A DNA stretch of 27,443 bases from a virus. Every line of letters begins with the position of its first letter. Positions within the stretch are counted from its first letter, which is position 1. The translations under genes were made by a program, and so were the position numbers. Shown here piece after piece: positions 1 to 8,072 of this stretch. Location: positions 1-27,443 of IMG/VR virus record IMGVR_UViG_3300007735_000562, one strand, 5' to 3'. The notes beneath the pieces are model-generated. The model had not been told where the DNA came from and did not search any database. It saw only the letters and a list, made by a program, of their open reading frames with translations.

Positions 1-11
1 GTGGGTAAAGT

Positions 12-407
12 ATGAATGTGATTGATGCCTTGCCAAACAACCTAAAGAAAAAAGGTCGCCCTAAGGGTGCTGTGAACAAGAAGTTCACTATGGCTACCTA
101 TGCTGATAGACCTGCGGCTCTCCTGCCAAAGACTGAAGTTCAGCGCATCAAAGAACTCAAAGACCTCCTGATAAACAGTGCTGGTTCCAATGTTGTCCAC
201 AAAGCAATTCAGATTGCAATGGATGACGATCACCCTGCACAGGCGGCTATGCTCAAACTCTGTATGGATCGGATGCTTCCCGTCAGTCTGTTTGAGAAAG
301 AAGGCAAACAGCGTTCTGCTGTAAACATCACTATCTCCGGCATTGGCGGAGTTACGATTGGCGAAAATACTGTAGATGCTGAAGATATAGAACCAAAAAA
401 TGTCTGA
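12..407 (+). CDS. Putative terminase small subunit (DNA-recognition)
   Basis: A 131-residue basic protein whose stop lies inside the start of the terminase large subunit gene (8-base overlap). The N-terminus carries a KKKGRPKGAVNKK patch, typical of AT-hook-like or small-terminase N-termini. A central helical region (about residues 40-90) follows, then a Gly/Ile-rich end. Small terminase subunits bind the packaging site and hand DNA to the large subunit; the position immediately upstream of the large subunit is the main support. I see no unambiguous helix-turn-helix, so the call rests on context plus the GRPKG motif. The start is ATG with GGGTAAAGT just upstream. The window edge hides anything further upstream. 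Alternative: a small DNA-binding protein unrelated to packaging. Confidence 0.6.
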   Translation: MNVIDALPNNLKKKGRPKGAVNKKFTMATYADRPAALLPKTEVQRIKELKDLLINSAGSNVVHKAIQIAMDDDHPAQAAMLKLCMDRMLPVSLFEKEGKQRSAVNITISGIGGVTIGENTVDAEDIEPKNV

Positions 408-1659
408 CCTTAACTTCTCACTCCTTCCTTGGCAACAAACTGTCTTTACTGACAAAACAAGGTTTAAGGTTGTGGCTGCTGGTCGGCGCTGTGGCAAGTC
501 TAGGTTAGCGGCTACTACGCTAATTATTGAAGCATTGCGTTGCCCAGCAGGTAGCGCAGTTCTCTATGTTGCGCCTACCAATGGACAAGCTAGGCAAATT
601 ATCTGGGATGTTTTGATGGAGATTGGCAGGGATGTTATCCAGGCTAGTCACATCAACAATATGGACATCACCATGATAAATGGTGCAAAGATTTATGTTC
701 GTGGCGCTGATAGACCAGATACTCTGCGGGGTGTGTCCCTTACCTATGCGGTGCTAGACGAGGTTGCGGACATTAAGCCTGAAGCCTGGGAGCAGGTCAT
801 CAGGGCTTCTTTGTCAGACAAAAAGGGCAGAGCCATATTCATTGGCACTCCCAAGGGCCGCAACTGGTTCTATGATCTGTTCAAGATGGGCCAAGAGGGG
901 TCTGATCCTGATTGGAAGTCTTGGCACTTTACAACCCAAGATAACCCATTGATAGACCCAACTGAGATTGAGTCTGCCAAGAAAACGCTGTCATCCTTTG
1001 CTTTCAAGCAGGAATATCTAGCGTCCTTTGACAACGCAGGAAGCGATGTTTTTAAAGAAGATTGGATCAAATATGGTGTGGAACCTGAGTATGGTAGTTA
1101 CTTCATTGCAATCGACTTGGCAGGATTTGAAGAGGTGGCTAAACAAGCTGCTAACGCAAAGAAAAGGCTAGATGAGAGCGCCATTGCAGTGGTCAAGGTC
1201 ACTGATGATGGGAAGTGGTTTGTCAAAGAGATTGATCATGGCAGATGGGACATTCGGGAAACTGCTGCCAAAATCCTGATGAAGATGCGGGATTACAGGC
1301 CAATTTCGGTGGGAATTGAGCGTGGGGCGCTTAAAAATGCTGTTTTGCCCTACCTCAGTGACCTGATGCGGAAAAATAATGTATATTCCCACATAGTTGA
1401 CCTAACGCATGGCAACAGGAAAAAGACAGACAGAATTATCTGGAGTCTCCAAGGGCGGTTTGAGCATGGGCGAATTGTGCTGAACTCTGAAGAAGATTGG
1501 GACACATTTACCGATCAACTCTTGATGTTTCCTGCCAATGGCGTACATGATGACTTACCCGATGCTTTGAGTTATATCGATCAATTGGCTGTAACATCTT
1601 ACTTTGAAGCCGAAGAAGATGAAGAGTGGGAGCCTGTAGACATCATATCGGGGGTTTAA
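400..1659 (+). CDS. terL: Terminase large subunit (packaging ATPase/nuclease)
   Basis: A 419-residue two-domain packaging motor. The ATPase half has an adenine-binding LLPWQQ motif (residues 8-13), Walker A AAGRRCGKS (26-34), Walker B YAVLDE (116-121, D120 then catalytic E121) and a coupling motif FIGTPKG (147-153). The C-terminal RNase H-like nuclease has candidate metal ligands D239 in FIAIDLAG, E307 in VGIERG and the Asp cluster in HDDLPDAL (383-390). It pumps DNA through the portal into the prohead and cuts concatemers. Length is slightly short for the family (usually about 420-500) but all motifs are present. Its stop overlaps the portal start as TAATG, suggesting translational coupling. 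Confidence 0.97.
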   Translation: MSDLNFSLLPWQQTVFTDKTRFKVVAAGRRCGKSRLAATTLIIEALRCPAGSAVLYVAPTNGQARQIIWDVLMEIGRDVIQASHINNMDITMINGAKIYVRGADRPDTLRGVSLTYAVLDEVADIKPEAWEQVIRASLSDKKGRAIFIGTPKGRNWFYDLFKMGQEGSDPDWKSWHFTTQDNPLIDPTEIESAKKTLSSFAFKQEYLASFDNAGSDVFKEDWIKYGVEPEYGSYFIAIDLAGFEEVAKQAANAKKRLDESAIAVVKVTDDGKWFVKEIDHGRWDIRETAAKILMKMRDYRPISVGIERGALKNAVLPYLSDLMRKNNVYSHIVDLTHGNRKKTDRIIWSLQGRFEHGRIVLNSEEDWDTFTDQLLMFPANGVHDDLPDALSYIDQLAVTSYFEAEEDEEWEPVDIISGV

Positions 1660-3719
1660 TGGCAACAGATAAGCAAGAAAAGCTAGAGCAAAATGAGTTT
1701 TATGAGCCTACTGAGGCTGACAAAGAACTGACTGATTTTGTTGTTGACCATTGCAACCGCTGGCGTGATTGGAGAGATACCAACTTCCTCCCAGATTGGC
1801 TTGAATACGAGCGAATCTTTCGTGGTCAGTGGGCATCTGAAGACAAAACCCGTGAGTCTGAGCGTTCTCGCATCGTAACCCCTGCCACCCAACAAGCCGT
1901 AGAGACTCGCCATGCTGAGATCATGGAAGCTATCTTTGGTCAGGGCGAATTCTTTGACATTCAAGACGATATTCGGGATGTAAACAACAATCCCATCGAT
2001 GTTGGAGTCCTAAAAGCCCAGTTGATGGAGGATTTCAAGCGAGACAAGATTCGCAAGTCCATTGATCAGATTGAGTTGATGGCAGAAATCTATGGCACAG
2101 GTATTGGCGAGATTGTCGTTAAGACTGAAAAGCAGTTTGTGCCTTCTACTCAGCCGATTCCTGGGCAAATGGGCCAAGCTGCCATTGGCGTAGTGGAAAA
2201 AGACAGGGTTTCGGTCAAGATTTCCCCTGTCAATCCCAAAAACTTCCTTTTTGACCCCAATGGAACCTCAGTTGATGACTGCATGGGGGTGGCAATTGAG
2301 AAATACATCTCTATTCACAAGATTGTTGAAGGCATCGAGCGTGGAATCTACCGAAAAGTAGATATTGGAACCTCTGGTGAAGATAGTGATCTAGAGCCAA
2401 CCCAAGAAGTTAGCCAGTACCAGGACGAAAAGGTACTTTTGCTAACCTACTATGGTCTGGTTCCCCGTGAATACCTAGAGAATCTCAAAGAAAGCAAAGA
2501 GATTGTCGAGTTATTCCCTGAGAATTCCACTGCTGAAGACTATTCAGACATGGTTGAGGCCATTGTCGTGATTGCCAACGATGGGCAGTTGCTCAAAGCA
2601 GAGGCAAATCCTTACATGATGAAGGATCGCCCTGTTCTGACATACCAAGATGACACCGTTCCCAATCGTCTTTTGGGTCGTGGCACAGTGGAAAAAGCCT
2701 TCAATATGCAAAAGGCTATTGATGCTCAGATTCGCTCACACTTAGATTCATTGGCGCTGACCACCAGTCCCATGATTGCGATGGATGCAACCCGTCTGCC
2801 CCGTGGCGCTAAGTTTGAAGTCAAGCCTGGGAAAGCCATTCTCACCAATGGCGCACCATCAGAGATTCTGTATCCCTTCAAGTTTGGGCAAACTGACGGT
2901 AACAACCTATCAACTGCCAAAGATTTCGAGCGGATGCTTTTGCAATCCACGGGTACTTTGGATTCTCAAGGCATGGTCAGTGCTGGCGCTAGAGACATGG
3001 GCCAAGGCGGTATGTCTATGGCAGTTGCTACCATCATCAAGAAGTACAAGCGTACTCTGGTGAACTTCCAAGAAGACTTCCTGATTCCCTTCATCCAGAA
3101 GGCTGCTTTCAGGTATATGCAGTTTGATCCAGAGCGTTACCCCTCTGTGGACATGACCTTCATTCCTACTGCCACCCTGGGCATTATTGCCCGTGAGCAT
3201 GAGCAACAGATGTTCATTGGCTTGCTCCAGACCCTTGGCCCCAATACTCCTGTGTTGCCATTGATTCTGAAGGGTGTTTTGGCTAATTCTTCACTGACCA
3301 ACCGCTATGAACTGATGGAGCAGTTGGACAAGATGAGCCAACCTAATCCTCAAGCAGAGCAAATGCAACAGATTCAACAACAGTTGGATATGGAAGCAAA
3401 ACAAGCTGTGATTGCAGTCAATACGACTCAAGCTGAACAGAATCGGGCAGGGGCGCAGAAGTTGGTAGTTGAGACTCAGTTGATGCCCCAAGAATTACAA
3501 GCTAAGAGCATGGCGGCAATGACCAAAAATCTGCCTAACCAAGATGATGCTGGTTCAAAAGAGTTTGACAAGCGGGTTAAGATTGCTGAATTGATGTTGA
3601 AAGAAGCTGACATTAAAAACAAGTCCAAGATTGTTGAATTGCAAATGGCAGACAAGAAGGGCAAAATGTCGAGCGTTGAAGATGAATTTCTCAATCGTCT
3701 TTCTAGGGAATTGACCTAA
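1659..3719 (+). CDS. Portal protein (podovirus-type)
   Basis: A 686-residue protein directly after the terminase, the usual place of the portal: a dodecameric ring at one capsid vertex through which DNA enters and leaves. The start is the ATG sharing bases with the terminase stop (TAATG), preceded by a GGGGG ribosome-binding run; an in-frame ATG 33 bases upstream lies inside the terminase gene and is less likely. The N-terminus resembles large portals of P22-like and related podoviruses: an acidic helical start, then WRDWRDTNFLPDWLEYERIFRGQW-type aromatic-rich text and an RSRIVTPAT segment. The C-terminal 130 residues are Gln/Lys-rich and strongly helical, as expected for a barrel or crown. 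Length fits the 650-750 range of that group. Confidence 0.92.
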   Translation: MATDKQEKLEQNEFYEPTEADKELTDFVVDHCNRWRDWRDTNFLPDWLEYERIFRGQWASEDKTRESERSRIVTPATQQAVETRHAEIMEAIFGQGEFFDIQDDIRDVNNNPIDVGVLKAQLMEDFKRDKIRKSIDQIELMAEIYGTGIGEIVVKTEKQFVPSTQPIPGQMGQAAIGVVEKDRVSVKISPVNPKNFLFDPNGTSVDDCMGVAIEKYISIHKIVEGIERGIYRKVDIGTSGEDSDLEPTQEVSQYQDEKVLLLTYYGLVPREYLENLKESKEIVELFPENSTAEDYSDMVEAIVVIANDGQLLKAEANPYMMKDRPVLTYQDDTVPNRLLGRGTVEKAFNMQKAIDAQIRSHLDSLALTTSPMIAMDATRLPRGAKFEVKPGKAILTNGAPSEILYPFKFGQTDGNNLSTAKDFERMLLQSTGTLDSQGMVSAGARDMGQGGMSMAVATIIKKYKRTLVNFQEDFLIPFIQKAAFRYMQFDPERYPSVDMTFIPTATLGIIAREHEQQMFIGLLQTLGPNTPVLPLILKGVLANSSLTNRYELMEQLDKMSQPNPQAEQMQQIQQQLDMEAKQAVIAVNTTQAEQNRAGAQKLVVETQLMPQELQAKSMAAMTKNLPNQDDAGSKEFDKRVKIAELMLKEADIKNKSKIVELQMADKKGKMSSVEDEFLNRLSRELT

Positions 3720-5189
3720 ATGGACATTTCTGATCTTGAGCGTAAGCTAGGAATTGATGGCATTTCTGCTGAACAGCAGATGGAGATCATTTCCGCTTTG
3801 CAACAGTCTGCTGCTGAGAAGATTGCCAAGGCCAAGAGCGAGTCTATTGGCAAGGGTGCTGAACTTGTCATCCAAGGCTTAAAGAAGATCAAGTCAGACA
3901 TGGAGCAAAAGTTTGCTCAGTTGAATGGCGAGATTCAGAGCAAAGTTGCCTCTATTCAAAATGGTCAGGATGGCAAAGATGGCAAAGATGGACGGGATGG
4001 CAAACAAGGGCCAGCAGGAGCCACAGGCGCAACAGGGCGAGATGGTAGTCCTGGGCGTGATGGAGTTGATGGCGCTAACGGTGTTGGTGTTGCCTCTGCT
4101 CGCATTGATTTTGATGGTAGCCTTGTTATCGTTCTTGATAACGGTAGTGAAATTAACGCTGGTGAGGTTGTTCCTTTTGATATTGCTGAACGCATCAAAG
4201 TCATTACTAATGGTGGCGGTACTTCTCAGTATGTACTTGATACTCTAGCAAGCCTACAGGCTCAAATCAGTGCAATTACTGGTGGACTGTCCTATCAAGG
4301 AACTTGGAACGCATCTACCAATACGCCAACTTTGACTTCTAGCGTTGGAGTCACAAACTATTACTACATCGTAGGCACATCAGGGTCAACAAACCTTAAT
4401 GGCATTACTGATTGGGTAGCAGGGGATTGGGCAATCTACAACGGCACTGCTTGGCAAAAGATTGACCAGACCAATTTAGTAGTTTCAGTTGCAGGGCGTA
4501 CTGGTGCTATTACTTTGACCACTACTGATATTGGCGGTTTAGGGACAATTGCTACCCAGGCTGCAAACAATGTCTCTATCACTGGTGGTTCAATCACAGG
4601 AATAACAGATTTAGCAGTTGCTGATGGTGGTACAGGAGCATCTACGGCATCGGGAGCCAGAACTAATTTGGGATTGGTAATTGGAACAGATGTTCTTGCT
4701 CCAACAGGTTCTGCGGCAAGTCTTATAGGATTCCCAACTCTTAATCAAAACACAACTGGTACTGCAGCTAACATTACTGCAACAACCAATAGCACTCTCA
4801 CAACTCTAAGTTCTTTGAGTCTTCCTGGCTCACAAGTTTCTGGCAATATTTCTGGTAATGCAGCCAATGTGACAGGAACTGTGGCTGTTGCCAATGGTGG
4901 TACAGGTGCAACCACTACTTCTGGTGCTAGAACAAATCTTGGTTTGGTGATTGGTACAGATGTTTTGGCTCCTAATGGATCAGCTGCATCTTTGACCTCA
5001 TTTCCAACGCTGAACCAGAACACCACAGGAACTGCGGCATCCACCCCTAAACTCTTGACTACGAACTTCACGATTGAGCAAAGTGGAACTAAGTTGTTGT
5101 TTAAGTATGGGGCAACGACTATTGCATCAATGGACTCAACTGGAGTCATTACATCTGTAACTAACATAGTTGCAAATGGAACACCTTAA
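3720..5189 (+). CDS. Tail fibre protein with collagen-like stalk
   Basis: A 489-residue fibre-type protein whose ATG immediately follows the portal stop codon. Order of parts: helical, probably coiled-coil N-terminus (1-80); 14 collagen-type Gly-X-Y triplets (about 82-122); a small beta-rich part; a segment with SYQGTWNAST and DWVAGDWAIYNGTAWQKI (about 190-245), found in many phage fibres; an AGRTGAITLTTTDIGGL motif; then two copies of a 51-residue repeat (300-350 and 390-440); and a final module ending NIVANGTP. Such proteins form trimers that contact the host surface. The final about 42 residues are related to the end of the protein at 15247-15522. Its place between portal and scaffold is unusual for a fibre gene. 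Confidence 0.85.
   Translation: MDISDLERKLGIDGISAEQQMEIISALQQSAAEKIAKAKSESIGKGAELVIQGLKKIKSDMEQKFAQLNGEIQSKVASIQNGQDGKDGKDGRDGKQGPAGATGATGRDGSPGRDGVDGANGVGVASARIDFDGSLVIVLDNGSEINAGEVVPFDIAERIKVITNGGGTSQYVLDTLASLQAQISAITGGLSYQGTWNASTNTPTLTSSVGVTNYYYIVGTSGSTNLNGITDWVAGDWAIYNGTAWQKIDQTNLVVSVAGRTGAITLTTTDIGGLGTIATQAANNVSITGGSITGITDLAVADGGTGASTASGARTNLGLVIGTDVLAPTGSAASLIGFPTLNQNTTGTAANITATTNSTLTTLSSLSLPGSQVSGNISGNAANVTGTVAVANGGTGATTTSGARTNLGLVIGTDVLAPNGSAASLTSFPTLNQNTTGTAASTPKLLTTNFTIEQSGTKLLFKYGATTIASMDSTGVITSVTNIVANGTP
3963..4085 (+). repeat. Collagen-like Gly-X-Y repeat tract in fibre gene
   Basis: Fourteen consecutive Gly-X-Y triplets (GQD GKD GKD GRD GKQ GPA GAT GAT GRD GSP GRD GVD GAN GVG). 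Collagen-like tracts in phage fibres form rigid triple-helical stalks. The DNA is a run of near-repeats of GATGGCAAA, so copy number may vary between relatives by slippage. Confidence 0.9.
4617..5039 (+). repeat. Two copies of a 51-residue fibre repeat
   Basis: Direct repeats at 4617-4769 and 4887-5039, 270 bases apart. Both encode VA(D/N)GGTGA..., then SGARTNLGLVIGTDVLAP and FPTLNQNTTGTAA, differing at only a few residues, while many third codon positions differ. The protein is held while the DNA has drifted, so this is an old duplication under selection. The GGTGA(S/T)T...ARTNLG motif is common in phage tail fibres. Confidence 0.9.
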
Positions 5190-5202
5190 AGGAAAGTAAA
5201 TC

Positions 5203-6537
5203 ATGGCAACCTCAGTAACGCTAAAACCAAACGCAATTGATATTTCTGGTTCAACTTCAGGAACTACGACACTTCAGGCAAGTGCAGTTGCTGGTACTAC
5301 CACTTTGACGCTTCCTGCGGCTACTGACACCTTGGTTGGTAAGACAACGACTGACACGCTGACCAATAAGACGCTAACTGGTGCGGCTATGAATGGTACT
5401 TTGGGGGCTACCACTCCAAGCACTGCATCTGTAACTACCCTGACTACATCATCTACTGTCACTCACAGTGGCGGCACAGCTAATGGTGTGGCCTATCTTG
5501 ATGGCTCAAAGGTGCTGACCACGGGTAGTGCGCTGGTGTTTGATGGTAGTAACTTGGGATTGGGTGTTACGCCTAGTGCTTGGAGTTTATGGGGTTCGGT
5601 TCTTCAAGGTAACCCTTACTCTTTAACCGGTTACAACAACGGTTCTGGTAACGTTCAAGCAGCTTTGTGGTGTAACTCATATCGCAATTCAGGCGGTACA
5701 AATACTTTTTATGCTACTGGGTATGCAACTCAGTATGTTCAAGCTAGTGGCTCACACGCTTGGACCGTTTCTACCGCATCAGGCACAGCGGGTAACGCAA
5801 TCAGCTTCACCCAAGCAATGACGCTTGATGCTAGTGGTCGGCTGCTTTTAAACAGAACAACAAACAACAATAATGAAATTCTGCAAATTAGCGGCAATGC
5901 AAACTCTCTTTGTTCAGCATTCTTTGCAAACACAACTACAGGGCAGTCTTATGGGGCTTATATTGCGGCTGGAACAAACAGCACTGATTATGCGTTTCGG
6001 ATTCAAAATGCAGCGGCAAACACAGATTATTTAAAAGTAACTGGTGACGGTAACTTGCTGGTGGGGACTACGAGTAATGTCAACACAGCTAAATCCGTTG
6101 TTTCTTTTAGTTCTGGCGCTGGCGGTTCTATTGAATATACAGGCGGCACAGGCGCAACCAATATGTTCATTTTTAGAAACACAAATGGAAATGTTGGTGC
6201 AATTTTTACAAGTGGTTCAGCAACAACATATTCAACATCTTCTGACTATAGATTAAAAAATTCTATTGCGCCAATGACAGGTGCTTTGACTAAAGTTGCC
6301 GCATTAAAACCTGTTACATATAAATGGAATGTAGATGATACAACTGGTCAAGGCTTTATTGCTCACGAGTTAGCTGAAGTTTGCCCTCAAGCAGTTGTAG
6401 GTGAAAAAGACGCTGTGGATGAAGATGGCAACCCCGTCTACCAAGGCATTGACACCAGCTTCTTGGTTGCAACCCTCACAGCGGCAATACAAGAGCTTAA
6501 CGCTAAATTTGAAGAATACAAGGCGGCACACCCATGA
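5203..6537 (+). CDS. Tail fibre/spike with C-terminal S74 auto-chaperone
   Basis: A 444-residue receptor-binding-type fibre. The N-terminal part is Thr/Ala-rich with a TDTLVGKTTTDTLTNKTLTG motif shared by many phage fibres, then low-complexity beta-rich repeats. The last about 98 residues are an intramolecular chaperone auto-processing domain (peptidase S74): SDYRLKNSI starts at residue 347, followed by VTYKWN, GFIAHEL and a helical tail AAIQELNAKFEEYKAAHP. In this family the domain folds the trimer and then cuts itself off just before the Ser of S-D-x-R-x-K; S347 and K352 are the expected catalytic pair. The ribosome-binding site AAAGGAAAG precedes the ATG. It overlaps the HNH gene by 4 bases (ATGA). 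Confidence 0.9.
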   Translation: MATSVTLKPNAIDISGSTSGTTTLQASAVAGTTTLTLPAATDTLVGKTTTDTLTNKTLTGAAMNGTLGATTPSTASVTTLTTSSTVTHSGGTANGVAYLDGSKVLTTGSALVFDGSNLGLGVTPSAWSLWGSVLQGNPYSLTGYNNGSGNVQAALWCNSYRNSGGTNTFYATGYATQYVQASGSHAWTVSTASGTAGNAISFTQAMTLDASGRLLLNRTTNNNNEILQISGNANSLCSAFFANTTTGQSYGAYIAAGTNSTDYAFRIQNAAANTDYLKVTGDGNLLVGTTSNVNTAKSVVSFSSGAGGSIEYTGGTGATNMFIFRNTNGNVGAIFTSGSATTYSTSSDYRLKNSIAPMTGALTKVAALKPVTYKWNVDDTTGQGFIAHELAEVCPQAVVGEKDAVDEDGNPVYQGIDTSFLVATLTAAIQELNAKFEEYKAAHP

Positions 6538-7142
6538 ACGAAATTTGGCATCCCTGCGCTGGCTTTGAAACTCACTATGAGGTGAGCAACCTTGGAAATG
6601 TGCGTTCCATTGAACGATATGCAAACAATGGACACAATAACGGGTTGCGTAAATTGCTATCAAGGGTTTTAAAACCTGCGCTTGGCAAATCTGGGTATTT
6701 ACTTGTTACTTTCTCTGTTGACAATACACAATCTAGTCAGAATGTACATCGTCTTGTGGCAAGAGCATTTATTTCTAATGAATCAAACAAACCACAAGTT
6801 AATCACAAAGATGGTAACAAGCTGAACAACATGGCTGACAATCTTGAGTGGGTAACGGCATCAGAAAATGGCTTGCACTCATACAGAGTTCTTGGAAATG
6901 TTGCAAAAAACAAACCTTCTTTTGGTATAAAAAACCCAAAAGTTAAGCCTGTCATTGCCACAAACATTGAAACTGGTGAACAAATTTTAATTGCTGGTAC
7001 GAAACAAAAAAAAGAGCTTGGCTTTAGTCAGACTTGTGTAGATAAGGCAATTCGTGAAGGCAAGTCTTACAAAGGTTGGTTATTTCAATCTGCCATCATT
7101 CAATCACTCACCGCCCGTATAACTGCTTTGGAGTCAGCATGA
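6534..7142 (+). CDS. HNH homing endonuclease fused to a fibre 3' remnant
   Basis: A 202-residue free-standing HNH endonuclease. It begins with a NUMOD4-type domain (EIWHPCAGFETHYEVSNLGN, 3-22), then the HNH core: VHRLVARAF (71-79), VNHKDGNKLNNMADNLEW (89-106) with H72, H91 and N103 as likely active-site or metal residues, then a NUMOD1-like DNA-binding region (about 138-184). Such enzymes cut phage alleles lacking the insert and spread by repair. The last 17 residues (SAIIQSLTARITALESA) do not look like an HNH end; they look like the usual coiled C-terminus of S74 tail fibres, so the gene appears to have captured the displaced end of the upstream fibre gene. It starts at an ATGA overlap with the fibre stop and overlaps the next gene the same way. 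Confidence 0.93.
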   Translation: MNEIWHPCAGFETHYEVSNLGNVRSIERYANNGHNNGLRKLLSRVLKPALGKSGYLLVTFSVDNTQSSQNVHRLVARAFISNESNKPQVNHKDGNKLNNMADNLEWVTASENGLHSYRVLGNVAKNKPSFGIKNPKVKPVIATNIETGEQILIAGTKQKKELGFSQTCVDKAIREGKSYKGWLFQSAIIQSLTARITALESA

Positions 7143-7429
7143 TTACTTGGAACATCAGTCAACTTGACCGACAAACCTCAGATGGATTTGTTTACTGTGC
7201 ACATTGGCAAGCAACTGCAACAGATGGGGATTACTCTGCATCCATTGTGAACACTTGCACATGGAGTGATGGTTCTCCAACAGTGCCATACGACTCTCTG
7301 ACAAAAGAAACTGTATTGGGATGGATATGGGCCAATGGTGTGGATAAAGACGCTGTTGAAGAGGCTTTGGCTGCTCAGATTGCCGAACAGAAAGCACCAA
7401 AAATTGCAAGGGGTTTGCCTTGGAACTGA
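7139..7429 (+). CDS. Small phage protein, DUF7936-like
   Basis: A 96-residue protein beginning at the ATGA overlap with the HNH stop; a further in-frame ATG upstream lies inside the HNH gene. It starts MITWNISQLDRQTSDGFV and has VAHW-type (YCAHWQATATDGDY) and LGWIWANGVDKDAVEEALAAQI segments, a pattern I recognise from a widespread phage family usually found beside tail-fibre genes. The family label is from memory. Function is unknown; the location suggests a fibre-associated or assembly role. The C-terminal half is helical and ends GLPW. Confidence 0.8.
   Translation: MITWNISQLDRQTSDGFVYCAHWQATATDGDYSASIVNTCTWSDGSPTVPYDSLTKETVLGWIWANGVDKDAVEEALAAQIAEQKAPKIARGLPWN
7408..7413 (+). promoter_or_regulatory. 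Ribosome-binding site supporting a TTG start
   Basis: AAGGGG, six bases before the TTG at 7420. It is the main reason to call a TTG-started gene there, since no ATG is available near the start of that reading frame. Confidence 0.6.
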
Positions 7430-7578
7430 CTCTTAAATTGACTGTTGAAGAAGTTAACGCTATTCTCCAAGTGCTTGGGGATTTGCCCACAAAAACGGGG
7501 GCTTATCCTTTGGTGATGAAGATCAAAGGACAGGCAGAACCACAGATTCCACAAGAGGAAGCAAAAATTGACTCCTGA
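7420..7578 (+). CDS. Hypothetical 52-residue phage protein, TTG start
   Basis: A 52-residue frame starting with TTG (MELTLKLTVEEVNAILQVLG) and ending PQIPQEEAKIDS. The TTG has AAGGGG at ideal spacing and overlaps the previous stop by 10 bases; the next gene starts 11 bases before this stop. The LTLKLTVEEVNxILxxLGxLP pattern recurs as a small gene in many phage structural blocks, which supports it being real. It looks like a beta strand plus a helix. No function is assigned. Confidence 0.65.
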   Translation: MELTLKLTVEEVNAILQVLGDLPTKTGAYPLVMKIKGQAEPQIPQEEAKIDS

Positions 7579-7807
7579 ACTACAGCGTTATTATGAAAGT
7601 CGCTTCTCAATGATGGGAAGTGATGGATGGAAAGACTTGGTGGAGGATATTGACTCCATGATTGCATCCTTGAATAATATATCTGTAATTCCTGATGAAC
7701 AAAGCCTACAATTCAAAAAAGGTGAACTTTCTATACTAACTTGGCTGAAAACCTTGCGAGAGGTCAGCGAGAGAGCATACGAGGAACTAAATGAAAAGAA
7801 TGTTTGA
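7568..7807 (+). CDS. Hypothetical phage protein, TTG start
   Basis: A 79-residue, mostly helical, acidic protein (TPELQRYYESRFSMMGSDGW at the start). The start is TTG, preceded by AGAGGAAG at a suitable distance. It contains FKKGELSILTWLKTLREVSERAYEEL, which resembles helix-rich small head-assembly or accessory proteins, but I recognise no family with confidence. It overlaps its neighbours by 11 and 17 bases, placing it firmly in the same transcript as the scaffold and coat genes. Confidence 0.75.
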   Translation: MTPELQRYYESRFSMMGSDGWKDLVEDIDSMIASLNNISVIPDEQSLQFKKGELSILTWLKTLREVSERAYEELNEKNV

Positions 7808-8018
7808 ATTTGCCTGTGAAAACGGGCATAAAACCGAAAGACTTTGTGATTATGAGGCGCAGAGTTTTAGGTGTGAATGCGGTGAAACAGCCAACCGCAT
7901 TCTTAGTGCGCCAGCTTTTAGGTTGGAAGGGTGGTCTGGTTCTTTCCCAACAGCACATGGGAAGTTCGAGAAAAGCCACCTTGACAAGCTAAAATCTGAA
8001 CGCAAAGCCAACTCTTAA
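7791..8018 (+). CDS. Small zinc-ribbon-like phage protein
   Basis: A 75-residue protein with an FEFACENGH start and an RCECGETANRILSAP segment: C9 and H13, then C28 and C30, arranged like a degenerate zinc ribbon of the FmdB type. The tail FRLEGWSGSFPTAHGKFEKSH is a pattern I know from many phage proteins sited just before scaffold and coat genes. Metal binding is inferred from the Cys/His spacing. Role unknown; a head-assembly accessory or a regulator are both possible. It overlaps the preceding gene by 17 bases. Confidence 0.78.
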   Translation: MKRMFEFACENGHKTERLCDYEAQSFRCECGETANRILSAPAFRLEGWSGSFPTAHGKFEKSHLDKLKSERKANS

Positions 8019-8072
8019 ACAGAAATGTCGAGTTGATTCTCCTACAACCGAAACGGCAGGAAAAGGAAAAAT

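Noticed and set aside
3963-4085. Regular short repeats resembling a repeat array
   Set aside because: The period is 9 bases and encodes Gly-X-Y; no spacers, so not CRISPR.
4745-5167. 140-codon - strand frame opposite the fibre repeats
   Set aside because: A shadow of the Thr/Ala/Gly-rich fibre codons; no ribosome-binding site or family pattern.
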